DNA of 64,000 nt, from contig NZ_AP024898.1 in NCBI RefSeq assembly GCF_024529975.1, positions 124,001 to 188,000 of the forward strand. The letters are read 5' to 3'. Position numbers and translations under genes: made by a program. The notes under the pieces are model-generated. The model was not told where the DNA came from and did no database searches. It saw nothing but the letters and a program-made list of their open reading frames with translations. How positions within the stretch are numbered: position 1 is the first letter of the stretch; each line of letters opens with the position of its first letter. This stretch comes from Vibrio quintilis (GTDB lineage Bacteria > Pseudomonadota > Gammaproteobacteria > Enterobacterales > Vibrionaceae). Of this stretch, positions 51,545 through 62,100 are shown piece after piece.

Positions 51545-52126
51545 ATGGCAGAGGGTTGGGATCAGCTCGCAGTCACATGGGAAAAAGACGAATCGAACAT
51601 TGAGTTTGCAGAAAAAGCCTTTGCTGAACTGACAAAAGAAGTCTCGCTGGAAGGCTGCCATGTACTGGATTTTGGTTGCGGTACCGGTTTATTGAGTCAG
51701 TTGATTTCTCCTCATGCAAAATCAATCGTTGCCTTAGATGCATCAGAGTCTATGATTGAAGAACTGGATAAGAAAGAGCTGGTCAATGTTGAACCTGTTG
51801 TTGATACGTTAACCCGCGGGCTGGTGGCACAACATCCGGCGTTCCGTAAGCAGTTTAATTTAATCGTTGCGGGTTCTGTTTGTGGTTACTTGTCCCATCT
51901 TGCAGGGTCTTTAGCTGTGGTTTACTCCCTGTTGGATAAAGGCGGGAAGTTTATTCACTGGGATTTTATTTCTGATGATGAAGACCGGGCATCCGGTGTG
52001 GGTATGGTTGAAATGCAGGATGAACTGATTCAGGCAGGCTTTTCAGAGGTTCGCGTCTCCCGGGCGTTCAGAATTACCCACGGAGAGAAACAATTATCGA
52101 TGATGATGGGCATCGCGATCAAATAA
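51545..52126 (+). CDS. Class I SAM-dependent methyltransferase
   Basis: A 193-residue cytoplasmic methyltransferase. Motif I is VLDFGCGTGLLSQLI (about residues 38-52), followed by IVALDASESMIEELDK (motif II region) and FNLIVAGSVCGYLS (motif III-like). The ATG at 51545 has GGAGG five bases upstream and is preferred to the in-frame start at 51533. The substrate is unknown. A strong terminator follows. Confidence 0.85.
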   Translation: MAEGWDQLAVTWEKDESNIEFAEKAFAELTKEVSLEGCHVLDFGCGTGLLSQLISPHAKSIVALDASESMIEELDKKELVNVEPVVDTLTRGLVAQHPAFRKQFNLIVAGSVCGYLSHLAGSLAVVYSLLDKGGKFIHWDFISDDEDRASGVGMVEMQDELIQAGFSEVRVSRAFRITHGEKQLSMMMGIAIK

Positions 52127-52161
52127 CAGCGCATTTGTATTCAACAAAGTGCTCTCCAGGA

Positions 52162-52190
52162 AAAACCCGGCTGATTATGCCGGGTTTTTT
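52162..52190 (+). terminator. Terminator after the methyltransferase gene
   Basis: AAAACCCGGC, loop TGATTAT, GCCGGGTTTTTT: strong stem with a T-run. Confidence 0.9.
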
Positions 52191-52299
52191 AATGCCGGTT
52201 CCGGCAACTATTTCCGTACGTTTGTTGTCTAACCGCCATTCAGAGCCGGTGCTGAGTGGCTCCGGACTCCTGAAAATCTCATTAAAATAAGGAATAGTG

Positions 52300-52788
52300 A
52301 TGGAAGATAAAACTTTGGAATACGCCGGATTCTGGGTACGGTTTGGGGCAACATGTATTGATACCTTTCTGTTTTTACTCATCACGGCACCTTTGCTGAG
52401 CTGGGCTTATGGTGGTTTTACTTTCGCCGGCAGCGACTCTTTCTTTAATGTCTGGAACCTGTTACTGAACTGGATTTTTCCCTTATCAGCTACCGTCGCA
52501 TTCTGGGTATACCGGTCTGCGACTCCCGGAAAAATGGCGTTAAAATTACAGGTTGTGGATGCCGGAACAGGCGAGCCTTTATCTGTTTCCCGCTCCGTGC
52601 TCCGGTATTTTGCTTACTATATCAGTGCGTTCCCACTTTGCCTTGGATTTCTCTGGGTTGCATTGAACAGCAAAAAACAGGGCTGGCACGATCTGATTGC
52701 CAGAACGGTGGTGGTTCGTCCTGCTGATCGCGGTGTTCAGGCCGTGGCGTTTGAAGATTCAGCCCGGAAACCAACACCGGAGGAGTGA
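52300..52788 (+). CDS. RDD-family membrane protein
   Basis: A 162-residue protein with three or four membrane helices and the RDD pattern: AGFWVRFGATCIDTFLFLL (Arg and Asp in the first helix, about 9-27), TPGKMALKLQVVDAGTGEPLS (the conserved cytoplasmic GKMxLxLxVV loop) and KKQGWHDLIARTVVV. Some RDD proteins act as Na+/H+ antiporters or membrane-lipid-linked factors; the role here is unknown. AAGGAA lies five bases before the ATG. Confidence 0.88.
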   Translation: MEDKTLEYAGFWVRFGATCIDTFLFLLITAPLLSWAYGGFTFAGSDSFFNVWNLLLNWIFPLSATVAFWVYRSATPGKMALKLQVVDAGTGEPLSVSRSVLRYFAYYISAFPLCLGFLWVALNSKKQGWHDLIARTVVVRPADRGVQAVAFEDSARKPTPEE

Positions 52789-52858
52789 CAGCTTATCCTG
52801 AACGGAATGCTTCCGGCGGGTTTGTGACAATTAAATCAGTGCCTTGCTCGGAAATTAA

Positions 52859-53404
52859 TCAATTCTCGCTGAACATGCATCTTGAGGTCACTTGGGTATA
52901 GAAGGTGTTGTAATGTTCGTCAGACTGAAAGCTGTGTCTTGCAATAAACAGGGCGGATCCCCGATCCATAAAAATAAAAATATAGCTTTTTGTCTTTTCT
53001 GTTTTTCGGACATATTTCCATCGATATTGATGTTGGTTCTCTCTTATCTTTAGTAACAGGTAATCCTGTTCTATCCTGAATTGATGATTTGTCGACAGAT
53101 ATAGCCAGCCGTCTTCAAACATCAGAGCCCTGATTTTTTTATGGTATATTCTTGAAATGATGAAAAATATAATGATTCCGAATTCTATCGCAAGCAGGCC
53201 CTCTGTTAATTCCTGATGAGAAATGAAGCTGAATTTTTCGTAATATCGGATAATTGACATTAAACCCAAGGCAAACAAAGTGACCAGAATGATTTTGGAC
53301 AGCACTCTTAAATATCGCCATTTTGTTGATCTTACCACCTGCCTTTCAATGTATTTTGTTGCTTCACAAAAATCCGAATAGGTGGGTTTATAGGTTATTT
53401 CCAT
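52859..53404 (-). CDS. YcxB-like membrane protein
   Basis: A 181-residue protein with two membrane helices (about 40-58 and 71-88) followed by a YcxB-like C-terminal domain (MFEDGWLYLSTNHQFRIEQD, YRWKYVRKTEKTKSYIFIFM). ATG 53404 has GGAAG upstream; the frame is open to 53470. The final residues (TQVTSRCMFSEN) and the stop are encoded by or directly beside a copy of the palindromic repeat, so the native C-terminus has probably been replaced or extended. Function unknown. Confidence 0.72.
   Translation of the reverse strand: MEITYKPTYSDFCEATKYIERQVVRSTKWRYLRVLSKIILVTLFALGLMSIIRYYEKFSFISHQELTEGLLAIEFGIIIFFIISRIYHKKIRALMFEDGWLYLSTNHQFRIEQDYLLLKIRENQHQYRWKYVRKTEKTKSYIFIFMDRGSALFIARHSFQSDEHYNTFYTQVTSRCMFSEN
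52869..52900. repeat. Palindromic repeat, copy 10 (inside the YcxB-like gene)
   Basis: CTGAACATGCATCTTGAGGTCACTTGGGTATA corresponds to the right half of the family and lies entirely within coding sequence at the gene's 3' end. Confidence 0.65.
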
Positions 53405-53531
53405 AAAGTTCGCTTCCGTTTTGATGTTTTCAGGGGGACGCCCGTTTTGTAACCGATGCAACAGTAACAAAATATAAAACTTAATAAAACGTCATTTTAT
53501 ATTAGTCCGGGACTCATCTCCGGTCATGCCG

Positions 53532-54896
53532 TTAATTGAGAAGCTGTCTGGCAAGCAGGGTTGCCAGATGAATGGGCTGGCGGTTCCTCAGGGCAACAAT
53601 CTGATGATTGCAGGAGAAGCCGTTACAGACCACAAGGGCGTCCGGGTCTGCATCCAGTCCGGGCAATAATCCCAGTGCAGCCATTTCGGCAGAACTGTAA
53701 GCATGTTCTGACTCAAAGCCATAACTGCCAGCCATGCCACAGCAGGATGCTTCGATAAACTGAAACGGTAGATCCGGAATCAGTCTTAACACCTTCCTTA
53801 CCGACTTCATCGCACCAACAGCTTTTTGGTGGCAATGCCCGTGGACCAATACCGTTGAACCGGCAGAGAGAGGCTTAAACTGCGCCTGAAAGCGGCCTGC
53901 TTTTGACGCCCGGGCAATAAATTCTTCAAACAGCAGCGCCTGTTTTGCCAGTGAGATGGCTGCTTCGCCCAGGTGCATCATTAAGTATTCATCCCGCAAC
54001 ATTAACAATGCCGAAGGTTCTAAACCAATGATCTTCCGGTTTGCCTGCAGATGAGGCCGCAGAGAATCAAGCAGTTGTGCTGCCTGCTGTGTTGCCCGCT
54101 CAATATAACCCTGCGAAAACAGGCTTCTTCCACTGTCATTTGGTGATTTGCGTCCGGTTGACGCCGGATGCAAAGTGATCACCTGATAACCTGCTGCGGT
54201 TAAAACCCGGAGCGCGTCCGTTGCGGCCTCCGGGTGAAACAGAGCGGTGAAACTATCAATCAGTAACACGACTGCCGATGCATTATCAGTCCGGGCGGTG
54301 AGCTGAATATTGCGTTGTTGCTGTTCGCGGGTATCCACATAGGGTTGCCGGGCGGGTTCAGGCAGGGGAATCGTGCTGTTGAGACCAAGTAACCTGTCTG
54401 CGGCTTTCATCAGGAAAGGACTGCGGTTTCGCCAGCGAATCAGATGGCCTGCAAACGGAAAGCGGAAGAGCAGATACGGGAACTCAGCAAATAACCAGCT
54501 GCGAAATGAACGATACCCGGCCCGTCGTTTCTGGGCAAGATATTCTGCTTTGATGGCTGACATATCCAGATTGTTTTCACACTCGCGTTTACATCCTTTA
54601 CAGGATACGCAGTTGTCCAGTGACTGTGCGAGTTGTGGATCGTGAAGAAAAGCGGTGTCGCTGTCATTGAGTAATTGTTTCAGCAGTTGTACCCGGCCAC
54701 CCGGTGATAAATCCGGATTATCACTGATGCGGAAACTGGGACACATGACACTCCGGTTGTCCGGTTTCTGACAAATGCCGCTGCGAATGCAGACAGAAAC
54801 AGCCTTGGCAAAGTTTTCTCCGTGTTTGGGAATATCGGCGTAAGCGTCTCCCATTCCCTGATCGTGGTAGTTGGACCAGTCCAGTATCTTTTTCAT
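53532..54896 (-). CDS. GlpC/YdiJ-like Fe-S oxidoreductase subunit
   Basis: A 454-residue cytoplasmic iron-sulfur protein. An N-terminal ferredoxin-like part holds CIRSGICQKPDNRSVMCPSF and CVSCKGCKRECENN, enough cysteines for two clusters. Two CCG-type cysteine domains follow (HGHCHQKAVGAM and EASCCGMAGSYGFE are typical). It corresponds to the Fe-S half of the large FAD/Fe-S D-lactate-type dehydrogenases (YdiJ), but no FAD domain is fused or adjacent. It may have lost its partner or use a separate flavoprotein. Confidence 0.78.
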   Translation of the reverse strand: MKKILDWSNYHDQGMGDAYADIPKHGENFAKAVSVCIRSGICQKPDNRSVMCPSFRISDNPDLSPGGRVQLLKQLLNDSDTAFLHDPQLAQSLDNCVSCKGCKRECENNLDMSAIKAEYLAQKRRAGYRSFRSWLFAEFPYLLFRFPFAGHLIRWRNRSPFLMKAADRLLGLNSTIPLPEPARQPYVDTREQQQRNIQLTARTDNASAVVLLIDSFTALFHPEAATDALRVLTAAGYQVITLHPASTGRKSPNDSGRSLFSQGYIERATQQAAQLLDSLRPHLQANRKIIGLEPSALLMLRDEYLMMHLGEAAISLAKQALLFEEFIARASKAGRFQAQFKPLSAGSTVLVHGHCHQKAVGAMKSVRKVLRLIPDLPFQFIEASCCGMAGSYGFESEHAYSSAEMAALGLLPGLDADPDALVVCNGFSCNHQIVALRNRQPIHLATLLARQLLN

Positions 54897-54930
54897 CAGA
54901 AATTGTGCTTCCTTTTCGGTGATGATTACT

Positions 54931-54970
54931 TATAACCAAATAACCTGCATCTTCAGGTTGCCCGGGTATA
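54931..54970. repeat. Palindromic repeat, copy 11 (short form)
   Basis: TATAACCAAATAACCTG then CATCTTCAGGTTGCCCGGGTATA, located just upstream of the Fe-S oxidoreductase gene. Confidence 0.8.
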
Positions 54971-55091
54971 AACAGTCGTTATATCAACTGTATCAAAAAA
55001 GGTGCCAGATCTGATTCAGGGAAATGTCTGTCTGATTTGCCTGTTCAGCAGGCCCTTCAGAGCCTGCTGAACTCATGATGAATTCCGGGGC

Positions 55092-56954
55092 TCAGGCCTT
55101 CATTTTGAAGAAAGACAGTTCATCACCCAGCTGTTTGGTCAGCGCTGAAATGTCATCGTTAAACTGCGTGGTTTTGGTGATGTCTTGCTGATTGCTGTGG
55201 ACAATATGACTGATATCTTCGATTTGTTTTGAAATATCCTGTGTCACTGAACTTTGCTCTTCCGATGCGGTTGCGACCAGGGCATTAATCTCAGACACAA
55301 TCGAGATCTTTTCTGAAATACTTTTGAACGCTTCAGACAGTTCATCGGATATTTCACCAGCTTCTTCCATCAGCGTCGAATTTTGGTGCATGGACTCATC
55401 GGCTTTTTTCGACTGCTCCTGTAACTGAAGAATGATCTTCTGAATATCTACGGTTGATTGCTGGGTTTTACCGGCCAGTGCTCTGACTTCATCAGCAACA
55501 ACAGCGAAGCCCCGGCCGTAATCTCCCGCGCGGGCCGCTTCAATCGCTGCATTCAAAGCCAGCAGATTGGTCTGTTCGGAAATTGAGTTGATCACTTCAA
55601 TCACTTCACTGATTTTTTCCGAATGAACTCTTAATTCATTGACTGTGCCAGCCGATTCCACCATGGACGCACGGACTTGTCGTGTAATATCTTCTGACCG
55701 TTTGAGTGTGTCCGAACTGGCAGAAACCACGGACATGGCGCCAGATGTCGCTTCTTCAGCATTCGTGGCGTTCATGGCGACATCAGCAGCAGTTGAAGAC
55801 AGTTCCGTTGCGGCGGTCGCGACCTGTTCAACCGCCGTGAGTTCGCGCTCACAGTTCTGCTGATTGCGATGCACAATGTCGGTAATGTTGCGTTGATTCT
55901 GCGCCAGCTCATCCATACTCTGCTCTGAGACCTGAACGATTTTTGACACTTCTGCCTGCAGGGTATCAACCGCTGCGCTGATGATATCAAGCTCATTCGA
56001 TGAAGACGGAATATCTTTGGCGGAAAAATCACCCTGGGACATGCCATGAATAACAGAAACAGTTTGGGGCATATGTCTTAATTCTCTTCTGAGGGCAATA
56101 AAGAGAACGATTGCATTTGCGGCCATATAAAAAATGGAGATAAACAAAATACTATAAAGAATCGAGTCGGACAGATGAACGGCTTCATTCTGATTGGTCA
56201 GGTTCCAGAAGGTGTTACCGTTTTTCAGGGTGTTTTTGGTCACGCTGTACCATTCACCGTTCGGACTCAGATGCATGAACGGTTTATCACCGACACTGAC
56301 CTGTTTAAACTCAGGTTTGACGTCATAGATATTTTTTCCCAGCCAGTCCTTCACTGCACCATCCGCCAGATAGACATCACCGTTTGGCTGGGTGATCACA
56401 AAGGTACTGCCTGTTTCCGGAACCAGGGACAATGGATCAATGATGATCACCAAAAGCGCTGATGTTTTTTGACCTGTTTTAATCGATGCAACAATGCCGA
56501 CAGACGTTCCGCCACTGGCATTGCTGTAGGGTTTGGTAACAAATCCGCTTTCAGATTTCTCAAATCCTCTGACGTAATATTCCCGCTGTGACGTTTTAGC
56601 ATTGAAATTCGCAAGATAGCCATTATTTTTCATGATTCTGCCATCCGGAAAAGCAATAAAGGCATAGGAAAACATTGGGTTGGCATGCTCAATCTGTTTG
56701 ATTCTGTGGGTCAGGTCGTCTTCGGTGTATGAATTAAATCCGTCACTCATTTGAGAGGCAATCGCTTTAGCCTGATGCGCTGCCTGTGATTCTGCATAAT
56801 CCAGCAGTGTGAGCAGCATCTGTTTTGACTGGATATCGTTTTGAACTGTTTTCCGTTCTTTCCATCCTTCAAGGTAGAAATAGCCAAGAGCAATCACTGA
56901 CGCCATGAGTATAAAGGAAACTGCTATTGTGAATATGTTCAGCTTTTTTATCAT
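55092..56954 (-). CDS. Methyl-accepting chemotaxis protein (double Cache)
   Basis: A 620-residue receptor: TM1 (about 8-28), a periplasmic dCache-type domain (about 35-270, with [25 protein letters not shown] and [22 protein letters not shown]), TM2 (about 272-292), HAMP and a signalling domain with tip [20 protein letters not shown]. dCache receptors often bind amino acids, amines or organic acids. AAGGACG precedes the ATG. It is the third chemoreceptor in the window. Confidence 0.93.
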   Translation of the reverse strand: MIKKLNIFTIAVSFILMASVIALGYFYLEGWKERKTVQNDIQSKQMLLTLLDYAESQAAHQAKAIASQMSDGFNSYTEDDLTHRIKQIEHANPMFSYAFIAFPDGRIMKNNGYLANFNAKTSQREYYVRGFEKSESGFVTKPYSNASGGTSVGIVASIKTGQKTSALLVIIIDPLSLVPETGSTFVITQPNGDVYLADGAVKDWLGKNIYDVKPEFKQVSVGDKPFMHLSPNGEWYSVTKNTLKNGNTFWNLTNQNEAVHLSDSILYSILFISIFYMAANAIVLFIALRRELRHMPQTVSVIHGMSQGDFSAKDIPSSSNELDIISAAVDTLQAEVSKIVQVSEQSMDELAQNQRNITDIVHRNQQNCERELTAVEQVATAATELSSTAADVAMNATNAEEATSGAMSVVSASSDTLKRSEDITRQVRASMVESAGTVNELRVHSEKISEVIEVINSISEQTNLLALNAAIEAARAGDYGRGFAVVADEVRALAGKTQQSTVDIQKIILQLQEQSKKADESMHQNSTLMEEAGEISDELSEAFKSISEKISIVSEINALVATASEEQSSVTQDISKQIEDISHIVHSNQQDITKTTQFNDDISALTKQLGDELSFFKMKA

Positions 56955-57462
56955 ATTGTACGTCCTTATTTACCTACTGTTTTATTAATAGTTATGGTTT
57001 TGTTATTCCGGGGGGTGAATTTTTATGCGTAAAATATATATGTTTATCATATGGTTACACAGTGATTTGTGCAATTGTATATTTTGATAAAAAAGATGTT
57101 AACCAGAAGTGGTTCACATTAAAGAATTTTGCAGCATGTTGTGTTGTAAACTGGCTTTTGTCAGGTTTTATCTGCTTTCACCGGGGATGGTTTGTGGAAA
57201 AAAGCTGATTTTATGGTGAGGCGGGTTAGCATCAGATGCTGTTTCTCAGCGGTATATTTACACAGCTTTACATGCTCAATAGCACATGGGTTTGTATTTA
57301 TCGTTTTATTCACAATGCTTCACCAGAAAATATTATCGCTTTTTGTATATTAAGCTGTCATTCGCCCCGGTTTTTAATTTTTTACCAGCCCGTATGATTC
57401 ACCTGTAACGCTGCTGTTGCAGCAGCGGATCTCTCCTCCAATCTCAACGGGAAGGTGTCTCA
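56955..57462. other. Intergenic region without a recognised gene
   Basis: About 500 bp upstream of the chemoreceptor gene and of the malonate-decarboxylase remains. No ORF with a ribosome site and no repeat copy is seen. A small CTGCTG/CAGCAG hairpin lies near 57412-57425. Confidence 0.5.
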
Positions 57463-57481
57463 ATGTCTACCAGGCAATGGC

Positions 57482-57628
57482 ATATCAAAAGAGCAGAGAA
57501 ACGAAACCGGCATCAAACCGGACTATGTGCTGGGTTTATCTGTGGGTGCTTTTGCGGCCGCGGTGATTGCGGGGGATTTTCCGCAGGGCTATGCGATGGC
57601 GGCTGTCACCGGCCTGTGCCGGTATTAA
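57482..57628 (+). pseudogene. mdcH fragment (malonyl transferase of malonate decarboxylase)
   Basis: One frame reads ETGIKPDYVLGLSVGAFAAA followed by VIAGDFPQGYAMAAVTGLCRY and stop. It contains the GLSVGAF nucleophile elbow (Ser) typical of MdcH, the malonyl-CoA:ACP transferase-like subunit. Only about 40 of about 300 residues remain. The piece runs straight into a LysR fragment, so a deletion has joined the two genes. Confidence 0.65.
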
Positions 57629-57631
57629 GTG

Positions 57632-57981
57632 ATTTATCCCGTGCAATCGACAACACGCAGATCGCCGGCGGAATTACACCTAAAAAAATTCGTATTGATT
57701 CTGTGAATGCCCTGATTATTGATTTGGTGCCGCATCTGTTATCCGCTTATAAGGACAGACGCCCCGATGTGCAGCTGGAATTTCATTCCGGCTCAAACCT
57801 GGAACTGGTCGATAAACTGAAACGTTCCGAACTGGATGTACTGATGATTTACGGTGATCACCATCTTGAACATAGTCACAGTCATACCGCGATGAAGCTG
57901 TTTGACAATGAACTGAGTACCTGCTAATGAACCGGGCCAGTGAACATAATCCGGCGATCCGTGCTTTAGTCACTGAACTCT
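57632..57981 (+). pseudogene. LysR-family regulator fragment (MdcR-like)
   Basis: The frame reads DLSRAIDNTQIAGGITPKKI, then IRIDSVNALIIDLVPHLLSA and the start of the substrate domain (RRPDVQLEFHSGSNLELVDK), stops at TAA 57925, and resumes in frame with NRASEHNPAIRALVTEL, which looks like a LysR C-terminus. The HTH and most of the effector domain are missing. With mdcH beside it, an MdcR origin is likely. A repeat half-copy (57973-58005) caps the remnant. Confidence 0.6.
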
Positions 57982-58005
57982 GCATCTTCAGGTTGTTTGG
58001 GTATA
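57973..58005. repeat. Palindromic repeat, copy 12 (right half)
   Basis: CTGAACTCTGCATCTTCAGG then TTGTTTGGGTATA. The left arm is absent; it directly follows the LysR-fragment C-terminus. Confidence 0.7.
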
Positions 58006-59150
58006 AAGAAAATGAACCTGAACATTTTTTAAATAATATGAATAACTGTTTTCAATCTGATGACACAGCATATTATTGTTATTTATCCTGAGATAAATTG
58101 CTTATTTTGTGATGTGAATTAACAATAAAAACCTTGTCTATATTTATTGTACTTTATGCTGTAAAATCAATTTTTATCGATTGAAGTCATGACTAAAATA
58201 TATGGGCTTATGTAGAATATCGCTATGATATATAATCGGATAAATTCAGTAGTGGAATAATGTATTGTATACATATCATAAACTTTGCTTTTGTTCTGTA
58301 TTAGAAAATAATCATTTCCACATCTTTTCGTCCTTATCATACCAGCCTGCTGATGGTGGCTATAACTCAACTCTGGTTAATTTAACTGATTGTACTCTTA
58401 TCATTAACGACTCAGGCCGAATGAAGTACAAGAAACAAGTATTGTATTTCCCTGATTCAGAGGTAATCTTGTGTCAGGGTAATGTTAATATTAAGTTAAC
58501 TATTAATATTTGGGTTGTGAAATGTAGCACGGACCTTATATCTGTGAATAAATTAAATTGGCAGAATTGCTTTACATTGATTTACATTCAAATTGTTAAT
58601 TTATATCTGTTCCATCAAACCCTGTTTTTTTTTAATACGTATTATTTTATATCCTATTGATTTTTAATGATTATTCTTATTTGTTTGTCGATGATTATCC
58701 GTGTGTTTTTCCTCAAAAATAGCGCATGGATTATTAGATGATCATATCAATATAGATGCGGTTTTTAGAGTAAATACTCCATATTTTTTTGCATTATTAA
58801 TATGATTATAATTCTATTTGCATGATATTTAAGGCTTAAGTTAAGTGATCTTATTGTCATTTGTAGTTTTATTAATTTAATCTAATTGTTACTTGATTCT
58901 CATCGATTTATTGATGTATTTTGGAATTGGCTTTCATTGAAATTATAAAAAATAAGTTATGAATAGGTGGTATTTTTTATTTAGGGCTTAAATTTAAATT
59001 CTCATATCTTTATTAATATTTGGTAGGTAATAAATCATTTTTTGTTGTGATTATATTTCATCATCTGCGATTTTGTCCGGATGTATGCGGTATTTGTACG
59101 CGTAAAAAACGTGGTAATAAAAATAAAATTAAAATTAAGTTGGTGCTGCT
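58006..59150. other. 1.1-kb very AT-rich region upstream of the NRPS gene
   Basis: Composition drops strongly relative to both sides. No convincing gene is present: one 131-codon open frame near 58265 starts with TTG, has no ribosome site and no family resemblance. The region probably holds the NRPS promoter and may be a target of H-NS-type silencing, as is common for acquired clusters (inference). Confidence 0.5.
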
Positions 59151-62100
59151 ATGAATAAAGAAAATAAAAACTCCTGTGAGAATCAGGATATTCCCCCATC
59201 CATTATTTTTCCGTTATCAACACCTCAGCAGGGTATTTGGTTTGCTCACCATGTCACACCGGATGCCGCCGGTAAAGTCTTGAAGGTTGCCGGGTTTGCC
59301 AGTCTACAGGGAAAGATTCAGCCGGAGCTGATGGAAGCGGCTGCAAGGCAGGCTATCCACGAAGCTGAAACGCTCAGGATCAGCGCATTTTATGATGAAG
59401 GGAAATTGTATCAAAGTGTGGAATCGTTCCCGGACTGGCATTTTTCCCTGATTGATTTGACGGAGGAAGATGACCCCGATAGGGCAGCCAGGCGATGGCT
59501 GAAATCACGCGCTGACTTCCCGCTTCCTCTTGAACAAAAACAACCGCTGTTTGATATCGCGCTTCTGAAATCCGGAAAATCCCGGTTTTATTTATATTGC
59601 AGTACCCACCACATTGCCGCTGACGGATACGGCTTCATGCTGTTTAATACCCGGCTGGCGGAAATCTATTCTTCACTGGTTGCCGGTGAGCCCGCATCAC
59701 CCGGTGACATTCTCGGTGTTGCCGCTCAGGTTGAAGCCGAACAAGCCTACCGAAACTCATCTTCTTTTCTGCGGGATAAGGAATACTGGCTGGCACAGAT
59801 GAGCCAGAACTATCATGCGGTCAGCATGGCTTCTGTTCCGGTTTCGGCCTGTACCGATGTTTTATCTGAGCAGCTCCGGATTCAGCCGGAGACGTATAAC
59901 CGACTGCAAACTATTGCCAGAAAGCATGACAGCCAGTTATCGACCCTGCTGATTGCACTCACTTCGGTTTACCTCCATTTAATGACCGGCGAAACCTCGC
60001 TGCTGACCGGTTTTATTCACAGCGGCCGGATGAGCCGGGCTTTGCGCCGGACCACCGGGTTGCTGGCGAATGTATTGCCGCTCGGCATCCATGTCAGCCC
60101 GGACATGCCACTGGAAGCCCTGCTTGAACAGGTCAGGCTTCAGGTCAACGCAACCTCCCGGCGCTCCCGTTTCCCGGCAGAAGACCTGCGGCAGATGTGC
60201 GGGCAAAACAGTACGGATGACCGCTGGTTTTCGACCATCATCAACTATATTCCGTCCGGCTACCGGCTCAACTATGGTGATGTGTCATCGGCAATTACCT
60301 ATACTGCAATCGGCCCGGTGGATGACTTTTCATTTAACATCTACGACTGGGGACCGGAGCTGGGATTCAACCTGATTTTTAATGCCAATTCCGCGTTGTA
60401 CCAGCAGGAAGAATTACAACGCCATATCCGCCGTTTCCACCATTTCTTAACCCGGATTTCCTGCTCAGAAAATCCTTTCCCCTGTCAGACAAATATCTTA
60501 TCCGCAGAAGAACATGCACAGATCATGACCCGGTTTCAGGGGATATCGCTCGATTACCCGCGAACTCAGTGTATTCATCATCTGTTTGAACAGCAGGCAA
60601 TGTGTCGCTCTGATGCGACTGCGGTGGTGAGCCATGATTGTTCACTGACTTATGGCGAGCTGAATGCCAGAGCGAATCAGCTGGCACATGGGTTAATTGA
60701 AAAAGGGGTTCAGCCTGGCCGTTGTGTGGCAATTGCTGTGGAAAGAAGCTGTGACATGGTGGTTGCGATGCTGGCGACTCTGAAAGCCGGGGCTGCTTAT
60801 GTGCCGCTGGATCCGGTTTTTCCTGCGCAACGTCTGCAGTATATGGTGGCAGACAGTCAGCCGGCAGTCCTGATTTCCGATAGCTCGATGGTGCTTGAAG
60901 ATACCATCGGATCACATCTGACCGGGCTGGATATCATCGACCTGAAACAAGACCGGCAGTGGTTCAGTCAACTGCCGGAAACTAACCCGGGCGTACCGGC
61001 ACTGAATGCAGAGCAGCTGGCTTACGTGATTTATACTTCCGGCTCAACCGGTAAGCCCAAGGGCGTGATGGTGCCGCACCGCTCTGTGATGAACTTTCTT
61101 CTCAGCCAGCAACAGCAAAATGATGTCACCCAGGATACCCGTTTACTGGCCGTCACCACGATTTCATTTGATATCCATGTGCTGGAAATTTATCTGCCGC
61201 TGATCTGTGGCGGCGAACTTCACCTGGCCGGTAAAAACCTGAGCCGTGACGGCGATGCGCTGGGACAGTATCTGATTGCACATAACATTACGCTGTTTCA
61301 GGCGACTCCGGCGACCTGGAAGTTATTGCTGGCGTCTTCATGGCATGGTTCCCGGAAACTGACCGGGCTGATTGGCGGTGAATCGTTTTCAAAAGGACTG
61401 GCAGACACCATTCTGAGCCGGGTGGGCAGGTTGCGTAATATGTACGGGCCAACTGAAACGACCGTCTGGTCAGCGACATGGGATATCCGTGAAACGGATC
61501 CGTGTGTGTTGATCGGACATCCGGTTGCCAATACCCGGATTTATCTGCTGGATGCACAACGCAAACTGGTGCCTGTCGGGGCGGTCGGGGAAATTTATAT
61601 CGCAGGAGATGGGGTGACTCATGGGTATCTCAATCGTCAGGATTTAACCGAAGCGGCTTTCGTGGATGACCCGTTTTCCACCCAATCCGGTGCGCTGATG
61701 TACCGGACCGGCGATTTGGCGCGTCAGCATGCCAACGGTGCGATAGAGTGTCTGGGCCGGTGCGATTTTCAGGTCAAAATCCGTGGATACCGGATTGAAC
61801 CGGGTGAAATTGAATCGCTGTTACTGGCCTGTGAAGGGATTGATGATGCGGTGGTCAGTGCGGCAGATATCCGGGGAGGCGAGCCGGTATTAGTGGCTTA
61901 CCTCATCACCCGTACCGGGATCGGTACCAATGATCTGAAAACACAGTTGCGTGCGCGGTTACCGGATTACATGGTTCCGGTTGCGTATGTTGCGATGGAG
62001 GCGTTTCCGCTGACCCCGAACGGTAAAGTAGATCGTAAAGCCTTACCAGCGCCGGATATATCTGCACTGTCCCGCAACGGGTATGAAGCCCCGCAGGAAG

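Noticed and set aside
58265..58660. 131-codon open frame in the AT-rich block
   Set aside because: TTG start, no ribosome site, no recognisable motif; long frames also arise in such DNA by chance.
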